A stretch of 64,000 nucleotides of DNA from Pseudorasbora parva. Lineage: Eukaryota; Chordata; Actinopteri; Cypriniformes; Gobionidae. The notes under the pieces are model-generated. The model was given only the letters and a program-made list of their open reading frames with translations, searched no databases and was not told the origin of the DNA. Positions within the stretch are counted from its first letter, which is position 1. The number at the start of each line of letters is the position of its first letter. A program made the position numbers and the translations under genes. Below are positions 1 through 12,790 of this stretch, piece after piece. Location of the stretch: positions 9,625,993 through 9,689,992 of the forward strand of contig NC_090195.1 of NCBI RefSeq assembly GCF_024679245.1, written 5' to 3'.

Positions 1-49
1 CTTGGTTAGCAATGGCGTGGGTGGAACGCTTTCCGAGTGCTAGATTACC

Positions 50-147
50 CCCTTGATTAAACCCTACAGATTAAGAATTGGATGTCATTAAAGTTCATGT
101 GCATGTAAAGGCATGCGTCCCCAAACCTTTGCAAACATAGTTTATAT
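50..147 (+). mobile_element. Tc1-like element, 3' terminal fragment (family 1)
   Basis: The sequence from 'AAACCCTACAGATTAAGAAT' to 'GCAAACATAGTTTA' matches the 3' end of the Tc1 copy at 18150-18843 and, in reverse, that at 59955-60602. It holds the terminal stretch 'CATGTAAAGGCA' and the inverted-repeat end. The transposase part is cut off by the window edge or missing. The first 50 bases do not match the other copies. Confidence 0.75.
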
Positions 148-204
148 ATCACCTAATAATGGCTATTTAATTGTACAGGCACATTTCCATTAATTTTAAA
201 TGTA

Positions 205-490
205 CATAGTGTAACACTTTATTACAATGGTCCACGATAGACATTCTACTAAATATAAATAACTCCGCACCTACATGTCAACCAATTTTCATTGGATTAT
301 TAGTAGCCTGTCTGTTTAATATCTGCTAACACTTTGTGTTGATGCTCCCCAACAGACATTCTATAAGTAACTTTTGCAACAACATGTCAACTTATTCTAC
401 TATCCTGAACCCTAACACCTACTTTCTCCTACAATAATACTCTAATGAGAGTTAGTTGACAACTTATAGTTAGTAGAATGTCTAAAGAAG
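205..490. repeat. short interspersed inverted-repeat element
   Basis: It starts with 'GTGTAACACTTTATTACAATGG', and the inner arms AGACATTCTACT (239-250) and AGTAGAATGTCT (472-483) are exact reverse complements. 'GTAACACTTTA' recurs at 6345, 17450, 22610 and 30480 as the edge of other fragments, which suggests a MITE-like family. There is no coding content. Confidence 0.55.
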
Positions 491-1703
491 GGTCTGCATT
501 TTCTAAATTTACTTCAAATGATTGATTTTAGTTTAGTGTGGAATTTTAAAATATGCTGTAACATAAAACCAAAACTTACCAGTATCAGCCAGAATTTTAC
601 CACGGCACATGCCTAGTCTTGATATGCACAGTATGGATTTCAACAGATTAAATAACAAATGTGTCAAATGCACATCAGTATTCCAACAACAAAGATCTCA
701 AGGTCAAATCCTTGCAAATTCATTCCCAATAGGGAGAGGGAGAACGTTTGCTTTGGTTGGAGGGAAGCAAGCGGTGACATATTGCTGGCTGTGAGCGCAT
801 CTTCTCCCTTCCCTTCTTTTCATGCCATATATCAGCCGTAGCCAGAGTTGCTGTGACAGTAGGTTGTCAGAGCTTCGGCGATGAACTCATCTTCAGCATG
901 TGAGGTTATGATCACTCTGCCATGTTACAGCTAGAGGAGATTGTCACACTCTGTCACACAAGGTCTTCTTCTACAGCTTTAGAACCATGGTGCAGTTGTA
1001 ACACGACAATACAGACTGAATCAATCTGTTGTGGTGTCTGGGGGGGAAAATGAATCACATTGTTAGTTTCAAAGCATATAGAGTCAGATTTCATCTGACA
1101 AGTGTACAGTATAGTAGAAAATATTACACTACATAAACATACAAGACTTTATGTATAAATTATTTTGAATGATGCTGCATAAAGATTACCGTGAGTCATC
1201 AAAAGTCTTACATTTAGAAAGATTTTTCACAGCTTATCACCCTGTGGATGATATTGTACCAGTTATTTTTCCACCTTTTAGACACCAATCCCCCAAATCC
1301 CGAAGGGTCAAACGAGAAGGTAATTACAGATGTAGAAAAACGAGAGCACAAGATAAGACAGATTTCTTTACAAAAAGAAATGTGAGAGCAGTCCTTGAGT
1401 GCCTTTTTGTTTGTTGGCCGGCTCAAAAATATCTACTGATGGAAAATAAATATGATGTAAAAAATTCATATATGGTTCATTGTGTCTGAAAGATCTATAT
1501 GTTCTTAATTCCGTTCTTATTTTGAAAAATTATTCAGTGCATGTTATTACAAAGCAAAAAAGAACAGAATGAAAGAATGAATGCATGTTTTTATTGATGT
1601 ATCTATTTTTGCTTTTTTAAATTGTAAAGTCCTAGCGGCATATGGCCCTTGTGTTCTGAACTGGAAAGATGACAGTCATGCTGTCTCTCTGTGCAGCTGT
1701 TTT

Positions 1704-1708
<5 letters not shown>
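491..1708. other. no gene recognised
   Basis: AT-rich sequence with only short chance frames, including a 106-codon frame at 1169-1489 with no recognisable motif. I see no repeat matching others in the window. Confidence 0.5.

Positions 1709-1767
<59 letters not shown>
1709..1767. repeat. (GT)n microsatellite
   Basis: About 29 uninterrupted GT units, ending in a short GAGT run. Confidence 0.98.
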
Positions 1768-1769
<2 letters not shown>

Positions 1770-1860
1770 TGAGTGAGAGGTAGAGGCACAACAGAAGTTA
1801 TCCCTAAGTGATTGTATGACCTATCCTTAGAACACAATGGCACTGCAGTCTCAGCTACTC

Positions 1861-2023
1861 CTCTCCTCTCCTCTCCTCTCCTCTCCTCTCCTCTCCTCTC
1901 CTCGCCTCGCCTCTCCTCTCCTCTCCTCTCCTCTCCTCTCCTCTCCTCTCCTCTCCTCTCCTCTCCTCTCCTCTCCTCTCCTCTCCTCTCCTCTCCTCTC
2001 CTCTCCTCTCCTCTCCTCTCCTC
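1861..2023. repeat. (CTCTC)n pentanucleotide array
   Basis: About 33 units of a CTCTC pentamer. The only variants are two adjacent CTCGC units near 1903-1911. The array is a pure polypurine/polypyrimidine tract. Open frames on both strands here are repeat translations, not genes. Confidence 0.97.
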
Positions 2024-3188
2024 AGTGAGGTCACTCACTGATGTCACTCACATGAGATCAACCAATAGCAAACCACAACCATCCAATCAATTCCCAGAGG
2101 ACAAAAAAGGCGCACCCTACATTTTTTTCTTGTTTGAGAAGCCGTCAATAGAGAAGAGAGACAAGAGTATAATAACTTCAATTTCATGTCAACTTTAAAC
2201 TTCAGCTTATGCACTAAGCATATTTGATTTTGAAATTTACTTTGTATATTCATTTTCTTATATATTTTATTCTGTGAGGGGGTGACCACCACTGCCTCAA
2301 TGAATCATCAAACACCAACCACGGCAGTTCATTAGTCTATCAGCATGCAAATGAATGTGTAAATGAGTCATTAGACAGAAAGCGAGACTACATGCTCATC
2401 TATGCTAGGCAAAACAATCATTAAATCTGTATTTTACAAGACAAACACAGTTAGGCCACTAAACTAGCATGTCGGTCCACTGTACTGATGTAATTTGGTT
2501 AAATTAATTATTTTCGTTGATGGCTTAAGACTTCAAAGAGAAAAACCTCAAAGAAATATCCTCTTAGAGGTAGTCATTACACTGATGTTCCGCCACGGTG
2601 CAAATCTTCCATCAAATCAGACCTTTGATTGCATTATACGTTATATGTACTTAAAAGTGCACTGATGCTGACTTGTTGAGACTTTTACTGCATGTTTGGC
2701 TTATTTGCATGCACACTGTTAATGAACTGCTAATGAAGATTAAGGCCATGATATATTGATGTGCACTAAGAAGGGAAAGGCTTTAGTGCTTGTCGTTCGA
2801 GTCAGAATCAGAGGAGAGGATTACAGATTGTGTGGACTCACTGCAGGATACCCACAACCCCTATAATCGGAAGACACTGAATAGAAAGTCCATATGCTTT
2901 ATTCCCTTGATCAAAGTGAACTCTGTAGATGATTTAAAAGCTTATCAGGAGGTATTGTCTTTGTCCATTCATTTTTATTAAAGAACTAAAGCCTGATTGA
3001 AGGTCCCATGGGCAATACATCATATCGATTTAGTTATGATGACTTCATAGATGCACACATTACCACTTTACAAATAAGAAAAAAGATAATGAACATGTTG
3101 ATACTAATTACATTATTACATAATTACATTTTGATAATGATCATGCATTAGATGAAAGCAAAAATCTCAATCCCTTTGAAATTATTTT
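2024..3188. other. no gene recognised
   Basis: Mostly non-repetitive AT-rich DNA. No long coding frame and no match elsewhere in the window. Confidence 0.5.
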
Positions 3189-4722
3189 ACTGCAGATTTT
3201 TGGTCTGTTAGATGTGCCAGTGCTTCAATTTTTCCAAATGTTGTTCTGTTACAGCCTTTTCCCAAAATGGATTATGTTATTTATTTACCTCTAAATTCTA
3301 CAAACAATACCCTAATGACAATGTGAAAGAAGTTTGTTTGAAATCTTTGCAAATGTATAAATTAGTAAATAAATCACATGCTCATAAGTATTCACAGCCT
3401 TTGCTCAATACTTTGTTGAAACACCTTTGGCATGCCTATTTTTGGCCAGTTTCTCCCATTCTTCTTTGCAGGACCTCTGAAGTTCTGTCAGGTTGGATGG
3501 GAAGCGTCGGAGAGCAGCCATTTTCACATCTCCAGAGATGTTCAATCGGGTTTAAGTTTGGGCTCTGGCTAGGCCACTCAAGGACATTCACAGTGTTGTC
3601 CCGTAGCAACTCCTTTGTTATCTCGGCTGTGTGCTTATGGTCGTTGTCCTGTTGGAAGATAAATCTTCACCCCAGTCTGAGGTCTAGAGCACTCTGGAAC
3701 AGGTTTTCATCAAGGGTGTCTCTGTACATTGCAGCATTTAACTTTCCCTCGATCCTGATTCCTAACTAGTATCCCAATTCCTGCCACTGAAAAACATCCC
3801 CACAGCATGATGCTGCCACCACCATGATTCACTGTAGGGATGGTATTGACCAAGTGATGAGTGGTGCCTGGTTTCCTCCAGACATGACACTTGCCATTCA
3901 GCCCAAAGAGTTCAATCTTTATTTCATCAGACTAGATAATTTTGTTTCTCATGGTCTGAGAGTCCTTCAGGTGCCTTTTGGCAAACAAAAATGTGGCTTT
4001 TACTGAGGAGTGGGTTCCGCCTGGCCACCCTACTAAACAGGCCTGATTGGTGGAGTGCTGCAGAGATGGTTGTTCTTCTGGAAGGTTCTCCTTTCTTCAC
4101 AGAGAAACGCTGGAGCTCTGTCAGAGTGACCATCGGGTTCTTGGTCACCTCCCTGACTAAGGTCTTTCTCCCTCGATCCCTCAGTTTAGCCAGGGTGCCA
4201 AGCTCTAGGAAGAGTCCTGGTGGTTCCACACTTCTTCCATTTATGGATGATGGAGGCCACTCTGCTCATTGGGACCTTCAATGCTGCAGATCTGTGCCTC
4301 AACACAATCCTGTCTCTAAGGTCTACAGACAATTCCTTGGACTTCATGGCTGGTTTTTGCCATGACGGGAGCTTATATAGACAGATATGTGCCTTTCCAA
4401 AGCATTTCCAATCAGCTGAATTTACCACAGGTGGACTCCAATCAAGTTGTAGAATCATCACAAGGATGATCAGTGGGAACAGGGTGCACCTGAGCTAAAT
4501 TTTGAGTGTGATGGCAAAGGCTGTGAATTATGCACTTGAATTTTTATTTTTAATACGTTTGCAAAGATTTCAAACAAACTTCTTTTATGTTGTCAGTATG
4601 GGGTATTGTTTGTAGAATTTTGAGGAAAATAATAAATGTTATAAAACATTTTTGAACAAGGTTGTAACATAACAAATTCTGGAAAAAGTGAAGCGCTGTG
4701 AATACATTCCAAATGCACTGTA
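3189..4722 (-). mobile_element. Tc1-like transposon, near full length
   Basis: About 1.53 kb with long imperfect inverted repeats. The left end (about 3189-3370) and the reverse complement of the right end (about 4520-4722) share long stretches such as 'AATTCTACAAACAATACCC' and 'GAAGTTTGTTTGAAATCTTT'. The right end finishes TGCACTGTA at the expected TA. The transposase lies on the minus strand. Length, ends and DD34E spacing are those of a fish Tc1 element; stops and frameshifts make it non-autonomous now. The left boundary is uncertain by about 20 bp. Confidence 0.88.
3408..4347 (-). pseudogene. Tc1 transposase pseudogene (DD34E)
   Basis: Remnant of a cut-and-paste transposase. The ATG at 4347 opens MKSKELSVDLRDRIV, the usual start of the fish Tc1 paired-like helix-turn-helix region, and a second helix segment follows (SRVASIIHKWKK). 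The catalytic residues are still recognisable: the first Asp in SDE near 3930, the second in QQDND near 3640, and Glu in PIEHLW near 3545. By eye there are 34 residues between the second Asp and the Glu, the Tc1 hallmark. The reading frame is broken: the conserved Trp before the first SDE reads as TAG, and frames shift between 4186 and 3930. No intact protein can be made. The family is clear; the exact subfamily is not. Confidence 0.85.
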
Positions 4723-5068
4723 CTTTGTTTGTTCATATTTATGCAGTGTTAATTATCATAAATGCACTGTCAAGGCAACAACAAAGGATTCAATATCCTT
4801 CAAAAAAGTTTTGTGTATAAGAAATCCCTGATACATGACTGTCAAATTCATATAGGCTCCTAAATGCAAAGTCCTCTTGGATTAACTAGAATAGATTTCT
4901 GTGTTTGAAACCAGGGAAGTTTGTGTATTATTTGAATTTAAGGACAAGCGTAAAATGATTGTGCACTGGATTGTTTCGAGATCCAATTAAAAGTAGAATC
5001 TGTGAAAGAAGGTTGAATTAGTTTTCACTTTTGAGTTAATCTTCTTTGTTGAGAGGGAAAGTTCATTG
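4723..5068. other. no gene recognised
   Basis: AT-rich flank of the Tc1 element with no motif or repeat match. Confidence 0.5.
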
Positions 5069-5077
5069 CGTGTGCGC

Positions 5078-5108
<31 letters not shown>

Positions 5109-5130
5109 ATTGTGTGTGTATGTGTAATCC
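5069..5130. repeat. (GT)n microsatellite with GC start
   Basis: A GTGTGCGCGC start runs into about 20 GT units, with one AT interruption and a short GT tail. Confidence 0.93.
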
Positions 5131-5139
5131 GTCTCTTCA

Positions 5140-5570
5140 CACCGTCCTGAGCTCAGCTTTGATCATGGTGTGTTTGATGGGAGATATCTGCAGACCTCAT
5201 CTGACACCGCCGACTGCTGCACCTGTTCAAACTGATGAGATTTAATAGAAAGAAAACAACTCGACACGATAATGCACTTCTCAATGCACTCCGTCCCGCC
5301 GTCTGCCGCACGAATATGGCTTTCCAGGGTCTCTCAGGGGTGAAATTATAACAGGGGGTTAATAGCGTATCTCAGGGATGGTCAGGGGCCGCATTGGATT
5401 ACGAGGGACCATTTCAGAGGTCATCCCGCCTTGAGAGAATAAATGACATTTTGAGGAACTAATAATCTCCTAATGAAGCAACGTTTTCCTGAGGCAGCTC
5501 AACACCAGTTACGACCTAAGCTCTCTTTCTATGTCTCTGCCATCGCTAAGATTTAATCAGTTTCTAAAAA
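5140..5570. other. non-repetitive block, possible regulatory DNA
   Basis: Balanced base composition in an otherwise AT-rich window, no low-complexity sequence and no match to the repeats here. Homeodomain-like cores (TAATCTCCTAAT, GGTTAATAG) are present. It has no open coding frame. It could be a conserved non-coding element or simply unique DNA; the sequence alone cannot decide. Confidence 0.2.
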
Positions 5571-5861
5571 GGCAAAAGAAATAAAGCTACCTCATATGAA
5601 GACTAATAAAAATTACTAGATGGATGGATCCTACTGAAACAGATAGGATACAATTAAAAACAATTAAAATACAATTAAAAACTGGCTAGTAACATAATTA
5701 AGGACTTTATCATTATCAAGTCTGACTATGTAGCTACTGCAAGTGAAGCAAACTATTCAGATCAACATATTAGAATTATTTCTAAAGGATCATGTGAAGA
5801 CTGAAGACTAAGTAATGATGCTGAACATTCAGCTTTGCCATCTAAGGAATACATTACAGTT

Positions 5862-6280
5862 TAAAGGAACACGCCAACTTTTTGGGACTTTGGCTTATTA
5901 AGTGTATACCCCAGAGTTAAATAAGTCCATATATATCATTCTCATCTCCGTGCATCCCATATATCTGGGGTATACACTTGTGTCTGACGCACACTCCCGC
6001 TAGCCTAGCTTAGCACAAAGACTGGTGCTATATGGCTTCAGCTAGCCTACTGCTCAATAAGTGACAAAATAATGCCAACATTTTATTGTTCCTATTTACC
6101 TATCCTATTTACATGTTGCGGTGTGTATAGTCACAGCGTGTACAAAATAACAAGGTTATATGAGACACAGCCATCTTATAAACATATACATGTGGACTAT
6201 ATTCTCAGAAGGCACAGCACTGCTCCACTTCTGCAGAGCGGAGTGATTTGTTTTTGTTTTAATTTCACAATATTACAGTT
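5862..6280. repeat. TTAA-type MITE, one-ended fragment
   Basis: It opens with 'TTTAAAGGAACACGCCAACT', a start typical of fish TTAA-flanked miniature elements, followed by 'GGGACTTTGGCTTATT'. The opposite terminus is not visible. Confidence 0.5.
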
Positions 6281-6374
6281 TTAACTGTAATTGTGCAGCC
6301 TCTGTGAGCATAAGAGTCATCTTTCAAATACATTGAAAAACCTGGTAACACTTTACCTAAAAAAAAGTACTCTA

Positions 6375-6845
6375 CTTTACCTGTAGTATTTTTGCAGTAA
6401 AATATAAAAAAAACCACCAGGCCAGTGTTATATATTTTGTTCAGTTGAGTTCTTACAACATCCCAAATGTTTCCAACTATTTGTAAATTGTGAGAAAATT
6501 GCTATTTTAACCAAGGAACCGGGACGTCGCCTGTGAATTGCGTCATATCTGCGTTACCCTGCGTTACTCACTGCTCGCGAGCCGTGTTTATGCGCAACAA
6601 TTGCTCCAGCGGCCTTGCTCAGCTCCTCAACACTCGGTCCTGCTCTGCTTCATACAGTAACGTTAATAATCACATCCATGAACATGATTTCTGCCTGAGT
6701 CCTACCCCGATTCTTTTCCGCTGGCTGTAAGGTGAAGACCACATGTCCCAAAATTCTGCGCTGAAACTTGGCGTCATCAAACTACGGCTTTGTTCTGAAT
6801 AAGCGCCCTCTAGCAGACAGAAAAGTTACATAGTGCGGATTTATG
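6375..6845. repeat. diverged MITE, same family as 63088-63590
   Basis: It shares 'GTAGTATTTTTGCAGTAAAA', 'TATATTTTGTTCAGTTGAGT' and 'ATCCCAAATGTTTCCAACTA' with the element at 63088-63590. The right end 'GTTACATAGTGCGGATTTA' is a decayed form of that copy's 'GCATAGTGCACCTTTAA'. The left end abuts a 'GGTAACACTTTACC' fragment. Open frames here are incidental. Confidence 0.8.
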
Positions 6846-8129
<1,284 letters not shown>

Positions 8130-8470
8130 GGTGGACTAACACGTTTCCAGGGAAATTATATATCCCGCCACTGCACCGCGGCCCGGCGTAACCCAATTAC
8201 TCTTCCCTCGGGATTTAATTTGGTCATGGCATGCTTCAAATGATTGACCTCAGGTAGACTTCAACTGCGAGTTATCTGAAATCTCACCTGTAGGGCTCCC
8301 GCTGTTTTTAGCACTAAGAAAGAATGTTACGCGGTGTCTGTTAAGAAACAATATTATTGAAGTTAATGCTGTGTTGTAAAAATTCCACAAAATAGAATTT
8401 ACATCACAACTGAATCACAACTACATTGAGATGTTCAGTTGGCATTACCAATAATTTTGCCAATATATAT
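8130..8470 (+). other. locally duplicated non-coding segment, copy A
   Basis: It matches 11663-11900 in the same orientation, sharing 'GGACTAACACGTTTCCAGGG', 'GTAACCCAATTACTCTT' and 'GCTTCAAATGATTGACCT'. Copy A carries about 88 extra bases (about 8253-8340) that copy B lacks. It has no coding frame, terminal inverted repeat or poly-A. The dense homeodomain-like ATTA and AATTTAATTTGG cores suggest regulatory DNA, but this is inference. Confidence 0.8.
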
Positions 8471-8670
8471 ATATATGATATACACTTTATTGTCATATTT
8501 TTCTTGCATAACAGTATCTATGTTTACAAGAACCCACATACATTAAATATCGACATACACTTAATCCACCTTCTCCATACTGTGAATTTCTACCTTAAGT
8601 GATTTATTCAACTCTAAGGTAGCCTAATACACAAAAGAGTGTTTCAGCCTCACTACATATACACTATATA

Positions 8671-8789
<119 letters not shown>

Positions 8790-8799
8790 ACCCAGATGA

Positions 8800-9595
8800 T
8801 CCATGTGATGGCTGTTGCTCTTGTCTCTTGTTTATCCTGAGCAGTAAACTGCCCAGTGTTCTTCAGAAAAATCCTTCCGGTCCTGCAAATTCCTCAGGGT
8901 TCCAGCATCTTTAGCATAATTTGAACCCTCTCCAGAAGTGACTGTTTGATTTTGGATATCCATATTTTTACACTGCCCCAGAAGGAATTAAGAGTATTTT
9001 TTATTTAGTACAGCCCATCGGAAGCAACAAATGATTTCCTAGAGGGAAAAAAGGTACAATTTACCTTGCTCTTTAAATTAAAAAAAAAATTCACCCCCGG
9101 CTTTATGCATTGTGTTTCCTTCTGGAGCATTAGTAAATGTTTGAACTTTTTCAATAGTTGTGTTTGAGTCCCTCAATTGCCCTCAGTGTGAAAAGATGGC
9201 TCTCAAAATCATACAATCCCTTTTGGAGAGGGTTCAAATATGTAAAAGATGCTGGAAAACTGAAGAATTTGCAAGGCCTGAAGGATTTTTCTGAAGGACA
9301 TTGGGCAGTTTAACTGCAGGACAAAAAAGAGAACAACCATCAAATAACAACAATAAATAAAAAAACAGCCATGGATCATAACGGCACTGTATTGAGAATC
9401 AAGGGTACATAAACTTTTGAACGGGGTCATTTGTCTTGTGGACAATATGTAAGCATCTTTTATGGAAAAATATCTTATTTAGGACAGTACTCAATAAAAA
9501 ATAAAATGCATTTTGTATGATCCTGCTTATTTTGTTAAAATTATTCACATTTTCACAGATTCTGGAAGGGGTTCACAAACTTTCAAGCAGCACTG
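8800..9595. repeat. foldback pair of one interspersed repeat
   Basis: Two inverted copies of one repeat. The plus-strand arm near 8838-8945 ('CTTCAGAAAAATCCTTCCGG', 'CCAGCATCTTTAGCAT') is matched by the reverse complement of 9220-9325. The minus copy runs on to its terminus 'TTTCAAGCAGCACTG' at 9595. A third copy, on the plus strand, is at 11903-12790. No coding capacity; superfamily not identified. Confidence 0.75.
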
Positions 9596-10124
9596 GCCTG
9601 GAAGGTGTCCAATAAAAGTGTTTAATGAACAGGTAATTCTAGTCCGTTTTTAATCACTGTTCTATAATAATGTGCTGATTTCAATGAATTACATGCATTC
9701 ACACACTCACATTACATCACTCAAACACAGAAATCAGAAATTGCGCACACAAAGAAGATTCAGAAGCACAGAAAATTGTTTGTCAGCGTTGACCTACAAT
9801 CTTTACTTATAAAATAGCTTCTCTACTGAATTGTTAACATGTTATTTTTTTTATATCTTTTTTTATATTTCTGAAACCCATGGCTTCACTATTAGTACAG
9901 AGACATTGCACAGACGCGGGTAATCTCACTCATCTCATAATCAGTTCAAATAAATGTAACCACAGTACTTTATTTCTGTGTCTGATTTCAAAGGCAGACT
10001 GCTAGATCTAATGAGCCACAGCTGACAAAAATGAGCATAGTTTCAACCCTTCCGGTCAAATATTGTGTTGCAACCATCAATAACATCTTTGACTTAGTTG
10101 TCAGTGTTGGCAAATGATACAAGC
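9596..10124. other. no gene recognised
   Basis: AT-rich unique sequence. Confidence 0.5.
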
Positions 10125-10256
10125 GGGATAATCCACGGCTAGCTGTGCGTTAAACTATCTGAATGCACTCCGCTTCACATTGTGTGCTTCTTTGCTTCCA
10201 CGTTGTGCATTAAAATTGCTCAATGCACAGCCAGCCGTTTAGCCGTGGATTATCCC
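10125..10256. repeat. 132-bp hairpin miniature element
   Basis: The ends GGGATAATCCACGGCTA (10125-10141) and TAGCCGTGGATTATCCC (10240-10256) are perfect 17-bp reverse complements. The inner arms continue imperfectly (GCTGTGCGTTAA against TTAAAATTGCTCAATGCACAGC). The size and form fit a MITE. No target-site duplication is obvious. Confidence 0.75.
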
Positions 10257-10832
10257 TTACTTACACGCATATGCACAGTCACTCAAGGAGAAAGCTAACC
10301 ATCAGCATTCCCATTCATCTGCGTGTTCTCAGACGTTCCAGAAGTACAGCAATGGGATTTGAATTCCGTCATATTTACAGATACAGGTTTTAAAGCCAAT
10401 CGCCTGATTTCATTGTCATGTGACTAACCAGTTTGGGTCCGCAGAAAATGACAATAACACTGATTAGCTGATGAAATCATGTATATATTAGATTTTTTTT
10501 TTTTATGGGGTACAGAGGTGTACATTTTGATAGGGTACAACCAAGAGAGCTTTATTTCTGAGAGTGTATGGAAAGTGCAAAATAGCTTACTTTATAATTA
10601 TGTCCTACTCTTTGAACAATTTAACTCCGATCAAAAGTGTATCTGTTAAGCAATAAATCTGTAAAAATCCCTCCCAGCAGGAATGTTTGATGAGTAAGAA
10701 AACTGGAATATTTCTGCGCACGAAGTTCATGAAGGGCTTATGAAACAGCAGGTGAGGGGCAGGTCACTTCGAGGACAAAATGTTCTTTATACTTCGCCAG
10801 ATACACCAATCGGGTATAACATATAACATCAT
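10257..10832. other. no gene recognised
   Basis: Unique AT-rich sequence with a short poly-T run. Confidence 0.5.
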
Positions 10833-11045
10833 GGGATTTATTAGGCAGCAAGTGAATATGTTGTCCTCAAATTTGATGCATTAGATAGATAAAAAAATGG
10901 AAAAATGGTGAAGTGTAAGGATTTGATTTTGAGCAAATTTGACAAGGGCTGGGTGACTGGGTCAGAGCATCTCCAAAACTGCAGCTCTTGTGGGGTGTTC
11001 CAATGGTCAGTATCTATCAAAAGTGTTCCAAAGAAGGAACAGTGG
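10833..11045 (+). mobile_element. Tc1-like family 2, 5' fragment
   Basis: 'TTAGGCAGCAAGTGAA' through 'GTCAGTATCTATCAAAAGTG' and 'GAAGGAACAGTGGTGAA' match the 5' parts of the copies at 21137 and 53212. The fragment stops abruptly where a family 1 fragment of opposite orientation begins. Confidence 0.8.
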
Positions 11046-11607
11046 TGAAGGATCACTAATGAGACCAGTGGCGGCGTTCTTTACAACACTGAATCTGATG
11101 CTGTGCATTGCACTTGGTGATGTAAGGCTTGGATGCAGCTGCTCGGCCATGGAAACCCATTCCACGAAGCTCTCTGTCTGTTCTTGAGCTAATCTGAAGG
11201 CCACATGAAGTTTGGAGGTCTGTAGCTATTGACTCTGTAGAAAGTTGGTGACTTCTGTGCACTGTGTGCCTCAGCATGCAATGACCCCATTCTGTAATTT
11301 TACATGACCCACCACTTCATAACTGAGTTGCTGTTGTTCCCCATTGCTTCCACTTTGTTATAATACCACTTACAGTTGACCTTGGAATATTTAGTAGTGA
11401 GAACATTTCCCAAACTGACTTATTGCACAAGTGACCTCTCACGGTACCCCTCTTGAATTCACTGAGCTCCAGAGAGCGACCCATTCCTTCACAAATGTTT
11501 GTAGAAGCGTCTGCATGGGTGCTTGATTTTATACACCTGTGGCCATGAAGTGATTGAAACACCTGAATTCAATGATTTGTAGGGGTGTCCAAAAACTTTT
11601 GGTAGCA
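11046..11607 (-). mobile_element. Tc1-like family 1, 5' half
   Basis: The minus-strand Tc1 5' end is near 11607 ('CCAAAAGTTTTTGGACACCC' on the reverse strand). The coding start MGRSLELSEFKRGTV (about 11480) leads the helix-turn-helix region (NIPRSTVSGIITKWKQ), followed by the central segment ending near 11056. The catalytic region is missing, and the fragment is fused head-on to family 2 sequence at about 11045. Confidence 0.85.
11056..11490 (-). pseudogene. Tc1 transposase N-terminal pseudogene
   Basis: It encodes recognisable pieces of the DNA-binding half of a Tc1 transposase in at least two frames: MGRSLELSEF with SRSTVSG-like helix 2 in the frame 11317-11562, then [15 protein letters not shown] and [13 protein letters not shown] in the frame 11056-11277. 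The catalytic Asp/Asp/Glu core is absent because the copy is truncated at the chimeric junction. Non-functional. Confidence 0.8.
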
Positions 11608-11662
11608 TTCGGAAAGATTTTACAAGAAGGTCTCATTTGTTTAATTTATGTTTTAAATAATT

Positions 11663-11900
11663 GGTGGACTAACACGTTTCCAGGGAAATTATATGTCCCA
11701 GCACTGCGCTGCGGCCAGGTGTAACCCAATTACTCTTGCCTCTGAATTTAATTTGGTCATGCATGCTTCAAATGATTGACCTCTTAAGAAACACTATTAT
11801 TGGAAATGAAGGCACTATTGTAGAAACTCCACAAAATGCACCCTGCATTAATGTTCTCTATATTTAGCGTTACCAATATTTTTGTCAATATTTATTTATA
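11663..11900 (+). other. locally duplicated non-coding segment, copy B
   Basis: Second copy of 8130-8470, lacking about 88 internal bases after 'GATTGACCT'. It ends at the repeat starting near 11903. A similar repeat also lies downstream of copy A, so the duplicated unit may have been larger. Confidence 0.8.
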
Positions 11901-11902
11901 TA

Positions 11903-12790
11903 CAGTGCTGCTTGAAAGTATGTAAACCCCTTATAATCATTTTAACAAAATAAGAGGGATCATACAAAATGCATGCACATTTTTATCTAGTACTGTCCTG
12001 AATAAGATATTTCACAGAAAATATGTTTACATATAGCCTGACAAGCCAGACCCACATCAAGATGTTTGGTCTGGAAACTCACCATTGACAGGGCTCAATC
12101 CGAGGGGCGGGATAAACGGTTGTCTTTCAAACTCCCTCTGCACACGATAGAATAGCGCTACAACCAACCAGAGCAACGAAGGTGAAGCAGAGCTAGTTGA
12201 AAGATCAAACTTTCGCTGTATCCAGTCGGCAAAACTCAGAGCACATCTTCCCTTCTTAAGAATGACTTCAGTGCCGTTCTTTGTTCTTTTCTCAGAGAAA
12301 AGCTTAACTCCAAGTCTTCCAGAGTCGCGGTCAAAGTTGATTCGAAAGACCGCCGTTCGCCAGCTTTTGTTTACTAGAAGCACGCAAACGCAACTCGGCC
12401 GTCATTATGTTAAGCCCCGCCCACCGAATCTATACACGATGTGATTGGCCCGACAAGAGTTTGGTCTTTACAGCTCAGAAGTGCATTGAGAGCTGCTAGA
12501 CGACACTCGAGGGCAGATTAGATTTGCTGCCGCGAGGGTGCGTCTAGATTTCTAGGCTAGTTCACATATAGTCCAGAAAACAAAAAATCAAAAATGCTGA
12601 ATTTATAAAAATGACCTCATTCAAAAGTTTATGTACCCTTGATTCTTAACACTGTGTGTCATTCCCTGGATGATCCCTTTGTTTGTCCTGAGTAGTTAAA
12701 CCCAACATTCTTCAGAAAAATCCTTTAGGTCCTGCAAATTCTTCCGTTTTCAAGCATCTTTTACATATTTGATCCTGACATTTATTCAAT
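11903..12790 (+). repeat. interspersed repeat, third copy, interrupted
   Basis: It starts CAGTGCTGCTTGAAAG, the reverse complement of the right end at 9595. It continues through 'ATCATACAAAATGCAT' and 'CTTCAGAAAAATCCTTTAGG' to about 12790. It is split by the hAT-like element at 12034-12559. Confidence 0.78.
12034..12559. mobile_element. hAT-like MITE with target duplication
   Basis: It begins TAGCCTGACAAGCCAGAC and ends CTAGGCTA. The flanks GTTTACATA and GTTCACATA differ at one base, consistent with an aged 8- to 9-bp target-site duplication, and removing 526 bp restores the continuous host repeat. The start resembles the element at 31007 (TAGCCTGGTCCTACCAGAC). It carries no transposase. Confidence 0.75.

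Noticed and set aside
1676..2047. Long open frames over the GT and CTCTC arrays
   Set aside because: Proteins of only a few repeated residues; the frames exist because the repeats lack stops.
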